A DNA stretch of 64,000 nt from Thermocaproicibacter sp036844765 (GCA_036844765.1 DAIUFE010000006.1:5475-69474), one strand, 5' to 3'. Numbered from the stretch's first letter, positions 7,982 through 17,193 are shown. Notes: generated by a model not told the origin, from the sequence alone. A program made the numbers and translations.

Positions 7982-9187
7982 TTAATTTTTTGGCGGCGCG
8001 CCGTCCTCCCGTTCCTCTTCGGGGACATAATCGTGGTCGACGGTGATCACGGCGTAGTAATGCGGGTTCAGCTTGCGGATCCCGCCGGCCACGGCCGAAG
8101 CGAGCTGCCGGTCGTTTTGGGGAAAGCCGAACGGCACGCAGACGTCGAAGACCAGGTTGGCGTGCGTCGGCCCCCAGACCACGCGGAAATCATGCATGCT
8201 GATCTCCGGCGAAAGGGCGCGCAGGATCTCCCGCACCTGGGCGAGGAGCTGGTTGGTGCGCGGGTCGTCCGTCACGATGGGGTCCATGTGGATCACGAGG
8301 TGGATGCCCTTCCGGTACAGGAAGTCGCGCTCGATATTGTCGATGATGTCGTGGCTGAGCAGGATATCCTGCTCGGCGGGAACCTCGCAGTGGACGGAGG
8401 CGAACAGGCGCCCCGGCCCGTACATATGCACGTTGAGGTCGTGGATGCCGAGGATGCCGTCGTAGCCCCGGATGGTGCGGTAGATGTCGTCCACCAGCTC
8501 CTTCGAGGGCGCAAGCCCCAGAAGCGGATCGCTCGTCTTGCGGATGAGGCGATAGCCCGTGACCATGATGAGGACGGCGACCGCAGCGCCGAGATATCCG
8601 TCCAGATTGTAGCCGGTGAAGCGGTCGACCAGCGCGCCGATCAGCACGACCGAGGTGGAAAGCACGTCGCTGCGGCTGTCCGCGGCGGAGGCGAGCAGCG
8701 TCTCGGAGCGGATGATCCCGCCCACCTTTTTGTAGAACACCCCCTGCCAGATCTTCGCCGCGATGGAAACGGCGAGTACGGCGGCGGAAACGAGGCTGAA
8801 ATCCGCCCGCTCCGGGCTGAAAATCTTCTGCAGGGAATCGCGCGCGAACTGGAAGCCGACCACAAAGATCACGATGGAGACAATCAGCCCGCTGATATAT
8901 TCGATCCGCGCGTGCCCGTAGGGGTGCTCGCGGTCGGCGGGTTTGGCGGACATGCGGAACCCCGCCAGCGTCACGACGGAGGCCGCGGAGTCGCTCAGGT
9001 TGTTGACGGCGTCCGCCGTGACGGCGATGCTGTGGGAAAGCGTGCCCACGGCGATCTTGGCCGCAAACAGCAGCAGGTTGGTAACGATGCCGACGACCCC
9101 GGCGAATTTGCCGTACCGCTCCCGTGCAGCGGCGCTGGAGGTATCCCGGTAATCCCGCACGAAAAGGCGGATCAGAAGGCCGGTCAT
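7982..9187 (-). CDS. Cation diffusion facilitator family transporter
   Basis: 401-residue membrane protein that exports divalent metal ions. Helices begin at FAGVVGIVTNLLLFAAKIAVG. The metal site in helix 2 reads VTADAVNNLSDSAAS and in helix 5 reads SAADSRSDVLSTS. The Asn/Asp and DxxxD pattern, rather than HxxxD, resembles Mn/Fe-exporting members; this is an inference. A cytoplasmic ferredoxin-like domain follows from about residue 205, then a second C-terminal extension. The ATG overlaps the stop of the upstream fumarase-like gene (ATGA), which implies translational coupling. Confidence 0.93.
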   Translation of the reverse strand: MTGLLIRLFVRDYRDTSSAAARERYGKFAGVVGIVTNLLLFAAKIAVGTLSHSIAVTADAVNNLSDSAASVVTLAGFRMSAKPADREHPYGHARIEYISGLIVSIVIFVVGFQFARDSLQKIFSPERADFSLVSAAVLAVSIAAKIWQGVFYKKVGGIIRSETLLASAADSRSDVLSTSVVLIGALVDRFTGYNLDGYLGAAVAVLIMVTGYRLIRKTSDPLLGLAPSKELVDDIYRTIRGYDGILGIHDLNVHMYGPGRLFASVHCEVPAEQDILLSHDIIDNIERDFLYRKGIHLVIHMDPIVTDDPRTNQLLAQVREILRALSPEISMHDFRVVWGPTHANLVFDVCVPFGFPQNDRQLASAVAGGIRKLNPHYYAVITVDHDYVPEEEREDGAPPKN

Positions 9188-9720
9188 TTCGGCGCCCCGA
9201 AAAGGCTTCCGCCGCGGCAGTCCATCGCCACGAACAGCGGGAAGTCCTTTACCGTCAGCTTTCTCACGGCTTCGCAACCCAGCTCCCCGAACGCGACGGT
9301 CTCCGCCGAGCGCACGCATCTTGCCGCGAGCGCGCCGGCCCCGCCGATCGCGCAGAAATAGACCGCGCCGTTGCGCCGGATGGCCTCCGCGACGGCCTGC
9401 GACCGGCCGCCCTTCCCGATCATGCCTTTCAGGCCGAGATCCAGCAGGCGCGGGGTGAAGGCGTCCATCCGCGCGGACGTGGTCGGCCCGCAGGAGCCGA
9501 TCGGCATCCCCGGCGGGGCCGGCGTGGGGCCCGCGTAATAGACCGTCGCGCCGGCAAGCGGGAACGGCGGCTCCTCCCCGCGGTCGAGCAGGGCGCAGAT
9601 GCGCCGGTGCGCCGCGTCGCGCGCCGTATAGACCGTCCCGCTCAGCAGGACCTCGTCGCCGGCCTTCAGCCCGGCGGCGGCGCGCGCCATGTCGGCCGCG
9701 CCCAGTTTGAGAATCGCCAT
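9184..9720 (-). CDS. Class I (Fe-S) fumarate hydratase/tartrate dehydratase beta subunit
   Basis: 178 residues, the size of a separate beta subunit (FumB/TtdB-like C-terminal domain). The diagnostic segments GSCGPTTSARMD and GLKGMIGKGG are present, as are the closing VAMDCRGGSLF residues. The beta subunit carries substrate-binding residues; the [4Fe-4S] cluster sits on the alpha subunit, which normally is encoded directly upstream. Here the upstream gene is corA with its own terminator, so no alpha gene is adjacent. ATG start with GGGGG seven bases upstream. Coupled to the cation efflux gene by a 4-base overlap. Confidence 0.9.
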   Translation of the reverse strand: MAILKLGAADMARAAAGLKAGDEVLLSGTVYTARDAAHRRICALLDRGEEPPFPLAGATVYYAGPTPAPPGMPIGSCGPTTSARMDAFTPRLLDLGLKGMIGKGGRSQAVAEAIRRNGAVYFCAIGGAGALAARCVRSAETVAFGELGCEAVRKLTVKDFPLFVAMDCRGGSLFGAPK

Positions 9721-9782
9721 CGTAGTACCCCCTTCGGACAAAGCGGAAGCAGCCGCGCCGCTCATCTCTTCGGCGCCGGCAG

Positions 9783-9837
9783 AAAAACCGTTTGAAAGCG
9801 GAAGAAACCGCGCGCAGTTTCTTCCGCTTTCAAACGG
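9783..9837 (-). terminator. Long perfect terminator hairpin after corA
   Basis: A perfect 20-bp stem: 9788-9807 pairs with 9818-9837 around a 10-base loop. On the minus strand it is followed by five T. Confidence 0.85.
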
Positions 9838-9846
9838 CGTGTTCCT

Positions 9847-10770
9847 TCAAAGCATTTTCTTTTTGCGGAGGACCCAGAAAGCGGCCGTCATGCAGACGGC
9901 GGAAAGCGCGACCGGGAACCAGAACGTGTTGAACGGCAGGTTCCCGACGTTCATCCCGTAGATGCCGGAGATCACCGTCGGGATGGAGATCAGCAGCGTC
10001 AGGGAAGCCAGCGCCTTCATCACGATGTTCAGGTTGTTGGAGATCAGCGAGGCGAACGCGTCCATCGTTCCGGAAAGGATGTTGAGGTAGATGCTCGACA
10101 TGTCGATCGCCTGCTTGACCTCGATCAGGACGTCCTCGAGAAGGTCCTGGTCCTCCTCGTAGAGCTTGATGACCCGGCCGCGCATGATCTTCTCCAGCGT
10201 GACCTGATTGCCCTTGAGCGAGGCGGAGAAATAGACCAGGGATTTTTCTATGTCCAGCAGCTGAAGCAGCTCCGCGTTGTGCATGGAGCGCCGCAGCTCG
10301 ATTTCGAGATAATTGCTGATCTTGTCGATCTGCTTGAGGTACTGCAGGTACCGCGTCGCGACGCGGAGCATCACCTGCAGCAGAAAGCGCGTTTTCAGAT
10401 TGGTCTGCACGCCGCGGACGAGGCCCTGCGCAAACTCGCTCACGACGGGATTGTCGCGGATCGAAACCGTGATAAAGTTCTGCGCCGTGAGGATCAGCCC
10501 GATCGGCATGGTGGAATAGGTGATGCTTTTGCCTTCCTTTTCCACGACCGGGATATCGATCACCACCAGCGTGTTGCCGTCTTCGGAATCAATGTGGGAG
10601 GACTCCTCCTCGTCCATCGCGGCGCGGAAGAAGTCCGGCTCGATCCCGAAGTCGGAAATCAGACTGCTGACCTCACGGTCGTTCGGAGAAACGCAGTTGA
10701 TCCAGCACCCCGGCTCGCAGGCGGGAATCTTCGCGATGCGCCCGTCCGTCGTTTTGTAATAGGACAGCAT
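9847..10770 (-). CDS. corA: CorA-family magnesium/cobalt transporter
   Basis: 307-residue inner membrane channel for Mg2+ (also Co2+ or Ni2+). A long acidic and helical cytoplasmic part is followed by two C-terminal helices, the first ending in the hallmark YGMNVGNLPF (GMN) loop, and a basic end RKKKML. The second of two nearby ATGs is taken as start because GGAG lies nine bases before it and directly abuts the first. Single gene with a strong promoter and its own terminator. Confidence 0.95.
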   Translation of the reverse strand: MLSYYKTTDGRIAKIPACEPGCWINCVSPNDREVSSLISDFGIEPDFFRAAMDEEESSHIDSEDGNTLVVIDIPVVEKEGKSITYSTMPIGLILTAQNFITVSIRDNPVVSEFAQGLVRGVQTNLKTRFLLQVMLRVATRYLQYLKQIDKISNYLEIELRRSMHNAELLQLLDIEKSLVYFSASLKGNQVTLEKIMRGRVIKLYEEDQDLLEDVLIEVKQAIDMSSIYLNILSGTMDAFASLISNNLNIVMKALASLTLLISIPTVISGIYGMNVGNLPFNTFWFPVALSAVCMTAAFWVLRKKKML

Positions 10771-10870
10771 TGTGCCCATCTCCTTATTATGCGGTTTTTT
10801 TCAGCGCGCCCCCATGGGTCAGGTTTCACAATGCCACCCCCGTTCCGTTTCTTCTTTCTTCACAGGTGAT

Positions 10871-10898
10871 ATTATAGCACACAACGCCGAGATTGCAA
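10871..10898 (-). promoter_or_regulatory. Promoter of corA
   Basis: Minus strand TTGCAA (10893-10898), 16 bases, TATAAT (10871-10876) preceded by TGC (extended -10). The leader of about 95 nt has no recognised Mg2+ riboswitch. Confidence 0.75.
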
Positions 10899-11015
10899 GA
10901 GTGCGGAAGATATTTTGGGCCCTATTCCGCACCGGCGTATTTTCAGCGGTCCGACACTGCCCGTTTTGGCTGAAATCGGGGAAAAAGCGGGACAACCCGG
11001 GCTTTTCCCGGTAAC

Positions 11016-11041
11016 AAAAAAGCGCCCCTCGCGGGGCGCTT
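11016..11041 (-). terminator. Intrinsic terminator of the ftsZ transcript
   Basis: AAGCGCCCC on the minus strand pairs with GGGGCGCTT (arms 11020-11028 and 11033-11041) around a four-base loop, followed by T residues. It abuts the closing stem of the structured RNA at 11041. Confidence 0.88.
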
Positions 11042-11187
11042 CAGGCCGTCGGCTGCGCTGGCAGGTTTCGGTTCTATACAAAAAAGCATGCTCCACCCTT
11101 TGCGGTGCCTGCCGCCAAACATTCTTTTGCCGCTTCGCGGCATTTTCCCTGTCAGGGGAATCACCGGCGTGATTTTCGACGGCCTGA
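11041..11187 (-). ncRNA. Predicted branched structured RNA downstream of ftsZ
   Basis: The minus strand shows an 11-bp perfect closing stem (11177-11187 with 11041-11051). Inside are hairpins at 11161-11172 (TCAC/GTGA), about 11147-11157 (CCCTG/CAGGG), 11128-11142 (TGCCGC/GCGGCA with a 3-base loop), and a stem GGCAGG/CCTGCC (11108-11113 with 11060-11065) that encloses CACC/GGTG. It ends exactly where the terminator begins. No promoter of its own is clear, so it is probably the 3' part of the ftsZ mRNA. A conserved downstream element of ftsZ (ftsZ-DE) has been described from comparative genomics; whether this is the same motif cannot be judged here. Confidence 0.55.
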
Positions 11188-11202
11188 TACCGTTCTCTGC
11201 CC

Positions 11203-12306
11203 TCAGTTCTTCCTGCTGAAAATCTGCATGATGTCGGTGAAGTCGTCGTCCTCCGGGGGCTGCTCGGCCTGCTGGGGCTTCGCGCCCTGCGCCTGGCCCG
11301 CCTCCGCGGGCTTTTTCTCCTCTTTCGGGGGAAAAGCGGGTTCGTTGCCGCTGGTGGGAAATCCGGTGGCGATCACGGTGACGCTCATCTCGTCATCCAT
11401 GTTCTCGTCGAACGCGGCGCCCCAGATGATGTTCGCATCCTCGTGCGCCTGGGAGGAGATCATCGAGGAGGCGGTCTCGATCTCATCGAGGCCGATATCC
11501 GGCGAAGAGGTGATGTTGATGATCACGCCTTTCGCGCCGTTGATGGCCGTTTCAAGAAGGGGGCTTGAAATGGCCATGTTCGCGGCCGTCTCCGCCTTGT
11601 CCTTGCCGGACGCGCGGCCGACGCCCATGTGGGCGTAGCCCGCGTCCTTCATCACGGCGGTCACGTCCGCAAAATCGAGGTTGACCAGGCCCGGCAGCTT
11701 GATGAGGTCCGAAATGCTCTGCACGCCCTGGCGCAGCACGTCGTCCGCGATGGAAAACGCGTTCAGCAGCGTGATGCGCTGCTCGCTGACCAGCTTGAGC
11801 CGCTCGTTCGGGATCACGACGAGGGAATCCACATGGTCCTTGAGGGCGGTGATGCCGCTTTCGGCCTGCTCCATCCGGCGGCGGCCCTCGAAATCGAACG
11901 GCTTGGTGACGATCCCGACGGTCAGGATGCCCATGTCGTGGGCGATCTCCGCCACGATGGGGGCGGCGCCCGTGCCGGTACCGCCGCCCATGCCCGCCGT
12001 GATGAAGACCATGTCGCTCCCGCGGATGGCGGCGGCGATGGCCTCGCGGCTCTCGTCGGCGGCCTTCTGCCCCATCTCCGGCTTGGAGCCCGCGCCCTTG
12101 CCGTGGGTCACCTTTTCGCCGATCTGGATCTTCTGCGTGGCTTTCGAGCGGTAAAGCGCCTGGCGGTCGGTGTTGACGCTGATGAACTCGACCCCCTGCA
12201 CCCCCGCCGTCACCATCCGGTCGATCGCGTTTCCGCCGCCGCCCCCCACGCCGACCACCTTGATCTGGACGATATTATCAAAATCGTTATCGATCTCAAA
12301 AGGCAT
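11203..12306 (-). CDS. ftsZ: Cell division protein FtsZ
   Basis: 367-residue tubulin-like GTPase that forms the Z-ring. The tubulin signature GGGTGTGAAPIVAEIA (near residue 105), the GGGGGNAID N-terminal loop and the synergy loop region (NLDFADVTAVM) are intact. A Pro/Glu-rich linker and the conserved C-terminal peptide DDDFTDIMQIFSRKN (FtsA/SepF binding) are present. The second ATG is the likely start, with GGGGA eight bases upstream; the first ATG is too close to it. It has its own promoter after ftsQ. No ftsA lies in the cluster. Confidence 0.98.
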   Translation of the reverse strand: MPFEIDNDFDNIVQIKVVGVGGGGGNAIDRMVTAGVQGVEFISVNTDRQALYRSKATQKIQIGEKVTHGKGAGSKPEMGQKAADESREAIAAAIRGSDMVFITAGMGGGTGTGAAPIVAEIAHDMGILTVGIVTKPFDFEGRRRMEQAESGITALKDHVDSLVVIPNERLKLVSEQRITLLNAFSIADDVLRQGVQSISDLIKLPGLVNLDFADVTAVMKDAGYAHMGVGRASGKDKAETAANMAISSPLLETAINGAKGVIINITSSPDIGLDEIETASSMISSQAHEDANIIWGAAFDENMDDEMSVTVIATGFPTSGNEPAFPPKEEKKPAEAGQAQGAKPQQAEQPPEDDDFTDIMQIFSRKN

Positions 12307-12371
12307 GTATCGCATCCCCTTTATGTTTGTCCACTGACAGGATAAAGTCCGCCGGATATTCCATAAAATTT

Positions 12372-12399
12372 ATTATACACTTTTCATAGGTAAATTCAA
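12372..12399 (-). promoter_or_regulatory. Promoter of ftsZ
   Basis: Minus strand TTGAAT (12394-12399), 16 bases, TATAAT (12372-12377). It lies between ftsQ and ftsZ and allows ftsZ expression apart from the rest of the cluster. Confidence 0.75.
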
Positions 12400-12455
12400 T
12401 CCATATGTTTCGGGAGCGGAATCGTATGTTTCGACGGAACGGCGTCCGCGCCCGG

Positions 12456-13355
12456 CTATTTCGCGGAGGAAGCGCCGGAAGAGAGCGCGCCCGACGGGTC
12501 GAAATACGCCTTGTCGTTGTCCGGCGCGACGCTCATGTCCAGCGTGCCCCGCTCGGAAGGCTTGATGTTGTTCTTCAGCAGGCTCTGCGCGAAGCGGATC
12601 TTATAGTCGAGATCCGAGGGCAGGCCGAGGTCGATGGTCACGCGCCCGTCGTAGACGGCCAGGATCCGCGTGGACTTTGAAAAATCGATCAAGTCGATCT
12701 TCCCGAGGCCGTTTTTCCGGAACGCCTGCGTCACGGTCCCGACCAGCTCCGCCGCGCTGTCCTGGTCGAATTCCACCGGGTAGCCGGTCTGCGCCTTCCG
12801 GACGTTCAGCCCCTTCAGCAGCGTGCTGCCCTGCGGCGCCTTCGCCGCGATCTCGAGGGCGCGGCCGTCCTCCCCCATCACGAGATAGCTTTTCTCGTAG
12901 GGGAGGACGCCGCAGACCGGCTCTTCCGCCACGTGGATTTCCACCTCCGCGGGGAACCGGCGGGAGACGGTGATCTCGCCCAGATAGGGGAGCTGCCGGC
13001 GGATGTTCTCCGCGGCCTGCCGCGGGCGGATCAGGAACAGGTTGTCCCCTTCGCGGATGCCGCTCGCCCCGCCGATCTGCTCCGCCGAATAGCGGGACGT
13101 CCCCGCCACCCGCACGGACGAAATGCGGAACAGCACCGTCAGGGAGAGGGCGGCGGCCGCCGCCAGGACGATGAGGAAGAGGGTGACGTAAAAGAAAGCC
13201 AGAAGACGGCGCCGGTGCTTCCGCCGCGCCTGAGCGCGAAGGCGGGCGGAAAGGTCGTAGTCCCCCGGCCCCCGCGCGGCGCGCGGAAAGCCGCCCGAAG
13301 CCCTGTCGTATCGGCGCGGCGGCTCCCTGCGCCGCGCCGGTTTCCTCTCCTTCAT
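12456..13355 (-). CDS. ftsQ: Cell division protein FtsQ/DivIB
   Basis: 299-residue single-pass divisome protein. A basic, disordered cytoplasmic tail of about 50 residues precedes one helix (LLAFFYVTLFLIVLAAAAAL). The POTRA domain begins at FRISSVRVAGTSRYSAEQI, and the FtsQ domain contains VSRRFPAEVEIHVAEEP and ends with a Ser-rich tail. It works with FtsL and FtsB to regulate septal wall synthesis. ATG start with GGAGG. It follows murA closely in the same operon. Confidence 0.9.
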   Translation of the reverse strand: MKERKPARRREPPRRYDRASGGFPRAARGPGDYDLSARLRAQARRKHRRRLLAFFYVTLFLIVLAAAAALSLTVLFRISSVRVAGTSRYSAEQIGGASGIREGDNLFLIRPRQAAENIRRQLPYLGEITVSRRFPAEVEIHVAEEPVCGVLPYEKSYLVMGEDGRALEIAAKAPQGSTLLKGLNVRKAQTGYPVEFDQDSAAELVGTVTQAFRKNGLGKIDLIDFSKSTRILAVYDGRVTIDLGLPSDLDYKIRFAQSLLKNNIKPSERGTLDMSVAPDNDKAYFDPSGALSSGASSAK

Positions 13356-13376
13356 GATTTCCTCCGATCCGTCCGG

Positions 13377-14630
13377 TCAGACTCTCTCGATGTCCGCGCC
13401 GAGGCTGGAAAGGTTCTTTTCGATGTTCTCGTACCCGCGGTCCAGATGGTGCAGGCCGCCCACCTGGGTCTCCCCCTGCGCCGCGAGGCCCGCCACGACC
13501 AGCGCGGCGCCGCCGCGCAGGTCGGTCGCCTCGACCGCCGCGCCGGAGAGCCTTTTCACGCCCTCCACCACCGCCACGCGGCCCTCCACCTTGATGTTCG
13601 CTCCGAGGCGGAGCAGTTCGTCCACATGCTTATAGCGGCTCTCAAAGATATTCTCGACGAAGATGCTGGTCCCGTCCGCCACGGAGGCCATCGCCATCAT
13701 CGGCGCCTGCGCGTCGGTCGGGAAACCGGGGTACGGCATGGTCCGCACGTTCTTGATGCGCGAAAGGCGCTCCGGCGCGGCGATCCGCACGCTGTCGGCG
13801 CCGATCCGCAGCGCGCAGCCGCTCTCTTCCAGCGCGGGGAACACGGGCTGCAGGTGCTCCGGGACGATGCTGGAGACCGTGAGCGTGCTCCCCGTAGCGG
13901 CGGCCGCCGCCAGATAGGTCGCGGCCGCGATGCGGTCGGGGATCACGCGGTGCTCGCAGCCGGAAAGCTTCCGGACGCCCTCGATCACGATGGTGCTCTC
14001 CCCCGCGCCGCGGATGCGCGCGCCGCAGGAATTGAGGAAATCCGCGAGGTCACAGATTTCCGGTTCCCGGGCCGCGTTGCCGATGGTCGTGACACCTTTC
14101 GCCAGAACGGCGGCGATGATGATATTCTCGGTCGCGCCGACGCTCGGGAACGAAAGGCTGATGCCGGCGCCCCGGATGCCGTCCGGGACGGAGCAGCGCA
14201 GGCAGCCGTGATCCTCGTCGATCACGACGCCCATCTTCCGCAGGGCGGCCAGGTGGAGATCGATCGGCCGGGGGCCGAGCTCGCATCCGCCCGGAAAAGA
14301 GAGAACCGCGCGGCCCATGCGGCTGACGATCGCGCCCAGAAAAATGATCGAGGAGCGCATCTCCCGCATCAGGCTGTCCGGAATGTCGGACTGATCCGCG
14401 GGAAGAGGGTCGATGCAGACGGTCCCCCCGCTGCGCTCCACCGCGCAGCCGAGATGCCGGAGGATGCTGACGGCCGTGTCCACATCGGAGAGCGACGGGC
14501 AGTTATGTAGCACGCATTTCCCGCCGCAGACCAGGGATGCCGCCATCAGCGGCAGGGTACTGTTTTTCGCGCCATGGATACGGACCTCGCCGCACAGCCT
14601 TTTCCCACCACAAATCAGCAGCTTCGACAT
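13377..14630 (-). CDS. murA: UDP-N-acetylglucosamine 1-carboxyvinyltransferase
   Basis: 417-residue cytosolic enzyme that transfers enolpyruvate from PEP to UDP-GlcNAc, the first committed step of peptidoglycan synthesis. GAKNSTLPLMAASL near residue 20 carries the conserved Lys-Asn pair. The catalytic Cys (fosfomycin target) is in FPGGCELGPRPIDLH near residue 115. ATG start with GGGGGTG upstream. It lies between murG and ftsQ, where murB or murC would be in many Firmicutes. Confidence 0.97.
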   Translation of the reverse strand: MSKLLICGGKRLCGEVRIHGAKNSTLPLMAASLVCGGKCVLHNCPSLSDVDTAVSILRHLGCAVERSGGTVCIDPLPADQSDIPDSLMREMRSSIIFLGAIVSRMGRAVLSFPGGCELGPRPIDLHLAALRKMGVVIDEDHGCLRCSVPDGIRGAGISLSFPSVGATENIIIAAVLAKGVTTIGNAAREPEICDLADFLNSCGARIRGAGESTIVIEGVRKLSGCEHRVIPDRIAAATYLAAAAATGSTLTVSSIVPEHLQPVFPALEESGCALRIGADSVRIAAPERLSRIKNVRTMPYPGFPTDAQAPMMAMASVADGTSIFVENIFESRYKHVDELLRLGANIKVEGRVAVVEGVKRLSGAAVEATDLRGGAALVVAGLAAQGETQVGGLHHLDRGYENIEKNLSSLGADIERV

Positions 14631-14683
14631 GTTAACACCCCCACAGAATCTGCTACCATATTATGCTGCGGGGGGCACGGCGG

Positions 14684-15820
14684 TTACGGACGGGGATGGC
14701 CCGCGTCGGCCAGGACCTCGCGCATCACCTTGCAGATCCGCTCGCTGGCGTCCGTGATCGCCATCTTCCGGGCGTTTTCCCCCAGGCTGCGCAGCGTCTC
14801 CGGCCGGGCGAACAGATCCCGCACCATGCGGCAGAGGGCGGGGCCGGTCAGGTCCTTTTCCTCCAGGATCGCCGCGGCGCCGCGCCGCACCATGGCCATG
14901 GCGTTGTGGTACTGGTGGTTCTCGGCCACGTTGGGGGAAGGGATCAGGATGGCCGGCTTGCCCTGCGCCTGCAGCTCGCTGAGGGTGATGGCCCCGGCGC
15001 GGCAGATCACGAGGTCGGCGGCGGCGAGGCACTCCGGCATGTCGGCGATGTACTCGCGCAGGTCGAGCTCCGGGTGGAGGGCCGGGTCGACGCCCTTCTG
15101 CTTCAGCAGGTCCGGGAACCACTTCCCCCACCGGCCGTAGCCGTGGATGTGCTGGAACCGACCGCTTTTCGCGCTCTCGGCCAGAAGGTCCGCCGCGGCC
15201 TCGTTGATCCGGCGCGCGCCGAGGCTCCCGCCGAACGAGAGGATCAGGGGACGCCTGTCCAGCTTCAGCTTTGCCCTGGACTCGTCCCGCTTCGCCCGAA
15301 GCACTTCCTGGCGGACGGGGTTCCCGGTCAGCACGCAGCGCGCGGAAGGGGGAAGGTATTTCTGCGCGTCGGCCACGGCGAGCAGGGTGCGGTCCGCGCG
15401 CTTCGAGAGCAGGCGGTTGGTGACGCCGGGGTACGCGTTCTGCTCGTGGATCACGGTCGGGATGCCGAGCCGGGCCGCCTCCCGCAGGACGGGACCGGCC
15501 ACGTAGCCGCCCGTCCCCATGCAGAGATCCGGGCCGAACTCCCGGAGGATCCGGCGCGCCCCCGCGCTCGCGGTGAGCAGGCGCGCCAGCGCCGCCGCGT
15601 TCTTCCCCACGTTCCGCAGGCTCACCTTCCGCTGGAAGCCGGAAACGGCGATGCCGCGGAACTCGAATCCAGCGGCGGGGACGAGGGTCTCCTCCATGCC
15701 GCCCTTCGCGCCGACGTACAGGATCTGCACGCCGGGCTGCGTCTCGCGCAGGTAGCCCGCGACGGCGAGGGCCGGGTTGATGTGCCCGGCGGTCCCGCCG
15801 CCCGCAAACAGCACTTTCAT
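14684..15820 (-). CDS. murG: UDP-GlcNAc:lipid I GlcNAc transferase
   Basis: 378-residue peripheral membrane GT28 glycosyltransferase that converts lipid I to lipid II. The N-terminal MKVLFAGGGTAGHINPALAV loop, the second Gly-rich loop MGTGGYVAGPV and the C-terminal donor site (RAGAITLSELQAQGKPAILIP) are present. The start is the ATG directly before KVLFAGGG; the reading frame is open further upstream but without a ribosome site. It follows ftsW at 82 bases. Confidence 0.97.
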   Translation of the reverse strand: MKVLFAGGGTAGHINPALAVAGYLRETQPGVQILYVGAKGGMEETLVPAAGFEFRGIAVSGFQRKVSLRNVGKNAAALARLLTASAGARRILREFGPDLCMGTGGYVAGPVLREAARLGIPTVIHEQNAYPGVTNRLLSKRADRTLLAVADAQKYLPPSARCVLTGNPVRQEVLRAKRDESRAKLKLDRRPLILSFGGSLGARRINEAAADLLAESAKSGRFQHIHGYGRWGKWFPDLLKQKGVDPALHPELDLREYIADMPECLAAADLVICRAGAITLSELQAQGKPAILIPSPNVAENHQYHNAMAMVRRGAAAILEEKDLTGPALCRMVRDLFARPETLRSLGENARKMAITDASERICKVMREVLADAGHPRP

Positions 15821-15902
15821 GTTCTCAGGACTCCCGTCCGCGGCATTTCCGGCCGGGCTGCGGAAGGCGCTTTCGCTCTTCCGCCACACGGCTGAAACCG
15901 CT

Positions 15903-17114
15903 CTAAGTTTTTTCGATCGACGACGTGCGCGAGATGGACAGAACGACGCCCATCTCCGCCAGCAGCACGTCCAGCGAGGTGCCGCCGTAGCTGAAAAACG
16001 GCAGGCTGATGCCGGTGTTCGGGATGGTGTTCGTCACCACGGCGATATTCAGGATCACCTGGAAGCCGACCTGAAGGACGATCCCGATGCCGAGCAGCAT
16101 CCCGAATTTGTCCGTGGCGTGCAGGGCGATGCTGATGCCGCGCCAGACCAGCATGGCGAACAGGATGATGATGATCAGCGCGCCGATGAAGCCCAGCTCC
16201 TCGCAGACGATGGCGAAGATGAAATCGTTCTGCGGCTCCGGCAGGTAAAGGTATTTCTGCCGGGACTGGCCGAGGCCGAGGCCGAGCAGTCCGCCGGAGC
16301 CGATGGCAAAGAGAGACTGCTTCGTCTGGTAAACGGAAAACGGATCCAGCCATCCGGCGATCCGGTCGTTGGCGTAGCTGAATTCCTTGGTAAAGAGCAC
16401 CAGATACACGACGCCGGCGCCGATGGCGCCGAATGCCACGCCGAACCAGCGCAGCTTGATGCCGCCGATGAACAGCATCACGCCCGCCAGCAGCGTCAGG
16501 ATCACCGTGGCGGAGACGTGCGGCTCCCACAGCAGCAGGGCGTCCGTCATGCCGAGGATCAGCAGATAGGGCAGCACCCCGTACCGGAACGTGCCCATGC
16601 GCGAGAAATTGAGGGAGATCAGGTGCGCGAAGACCAGGATCACGGCGAACTTGGCAATCTCGGACGGCTGGAACTGCCCGAGCGGGCCGAGGGTGATCCA
16701 GCGGTGGACCCCGCCGGCGCCGGTCGGCTGCGGCATGAACTTGACGACCACCAGAAGCGCGAACGAGAACAGCAGAAGCGGCACGGCAAACTTGTGCAGG
16801 TGGTGGTAGTCGAAATAGGAGATGAAAATCATGGCCGCCACGCCGATCACCGCGAACGCAGCCTGCCGGATGATGAAGTAATAGCTGTTGCCGAAACGGT
16901 AGTAGGCGTTGGCGTAGCTGGCCGAAAACATCATCACCAGGCCGATGACCACGAGGACCAGGACCAGGAAAAAAAACGGCAGGTCCATGCCGGAGCGGAC
17001 GGAGAAGATGCGGAATTTTTTGCGCACCCTTCCTTTTCCGGCCGGCCGCTCCTGCGGCGGCCGGCGCCGCGCCCTTTCGTCGGGCGCGTAGCGGCGGGCC
17101 GGCGCGTTCGTCAT
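15903..17114 (-). CDS. ftsW: Peptidoglycan glycosyltransferase FtsW (SEDS family)
   Basis: 403-residue polytopic membrane protein that polymerises lipid II at the septum together with a class B PBP. A charged N-terminal tail of about 40 residues is followed by roughly ten helices. SEDS motifs GVHRWITLGPLGQFQPSEIAK and LPFFSYGGTSL are present; the usual SYGGSSL is SYGGTSL here. The second of two ATGs is preferred, with GAGGGG six bases upstream. In the dcw operon between mraY and murG. Confidence 0.95.
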   Translation of the reverse strand: MTNAPARRYAPDERARRRPPQERPAGKGRVRKKFRIFSVRSGMDLPFFFLVLVLVVIGLVMMFSASYANAYYRFGNSYYFIIRQAAFAVIGVAAMIFISYFDYHHLHKFAVPLLLFSFALLVVVKFMPQPTGAGGVHRWITLGPLGQFQPSEIAKFAVILVFAHLISLNFSRMGTFRYGVLPYLLILGMTDALLLWEPHVSATVILTLLAGVMLFIGGIKLRWFGVAFGAIGAGVVYLVLFTKEFSYANDRIAGWLDPFSVYQTKQSLFAIGSGGLLGLGLGQSRQKYLYLPEPQNDFIFAIVCEELGFIGALIIIILFAMLVWRGISIALHATDKFGMLLGIGIVLQVGFQVILNIAVVTNTIPNTGISLPFFSYGGTSLDVLLAEMGVVLSISRTSSIEKT

Positions 17115-17193
17115 ATCCATCCCCTCTTTTCTCCCACGTCATTTGCCATTGAACCACGGGCGGGCCGCCGATTCTGTCGGATTGCGTCCGTTT

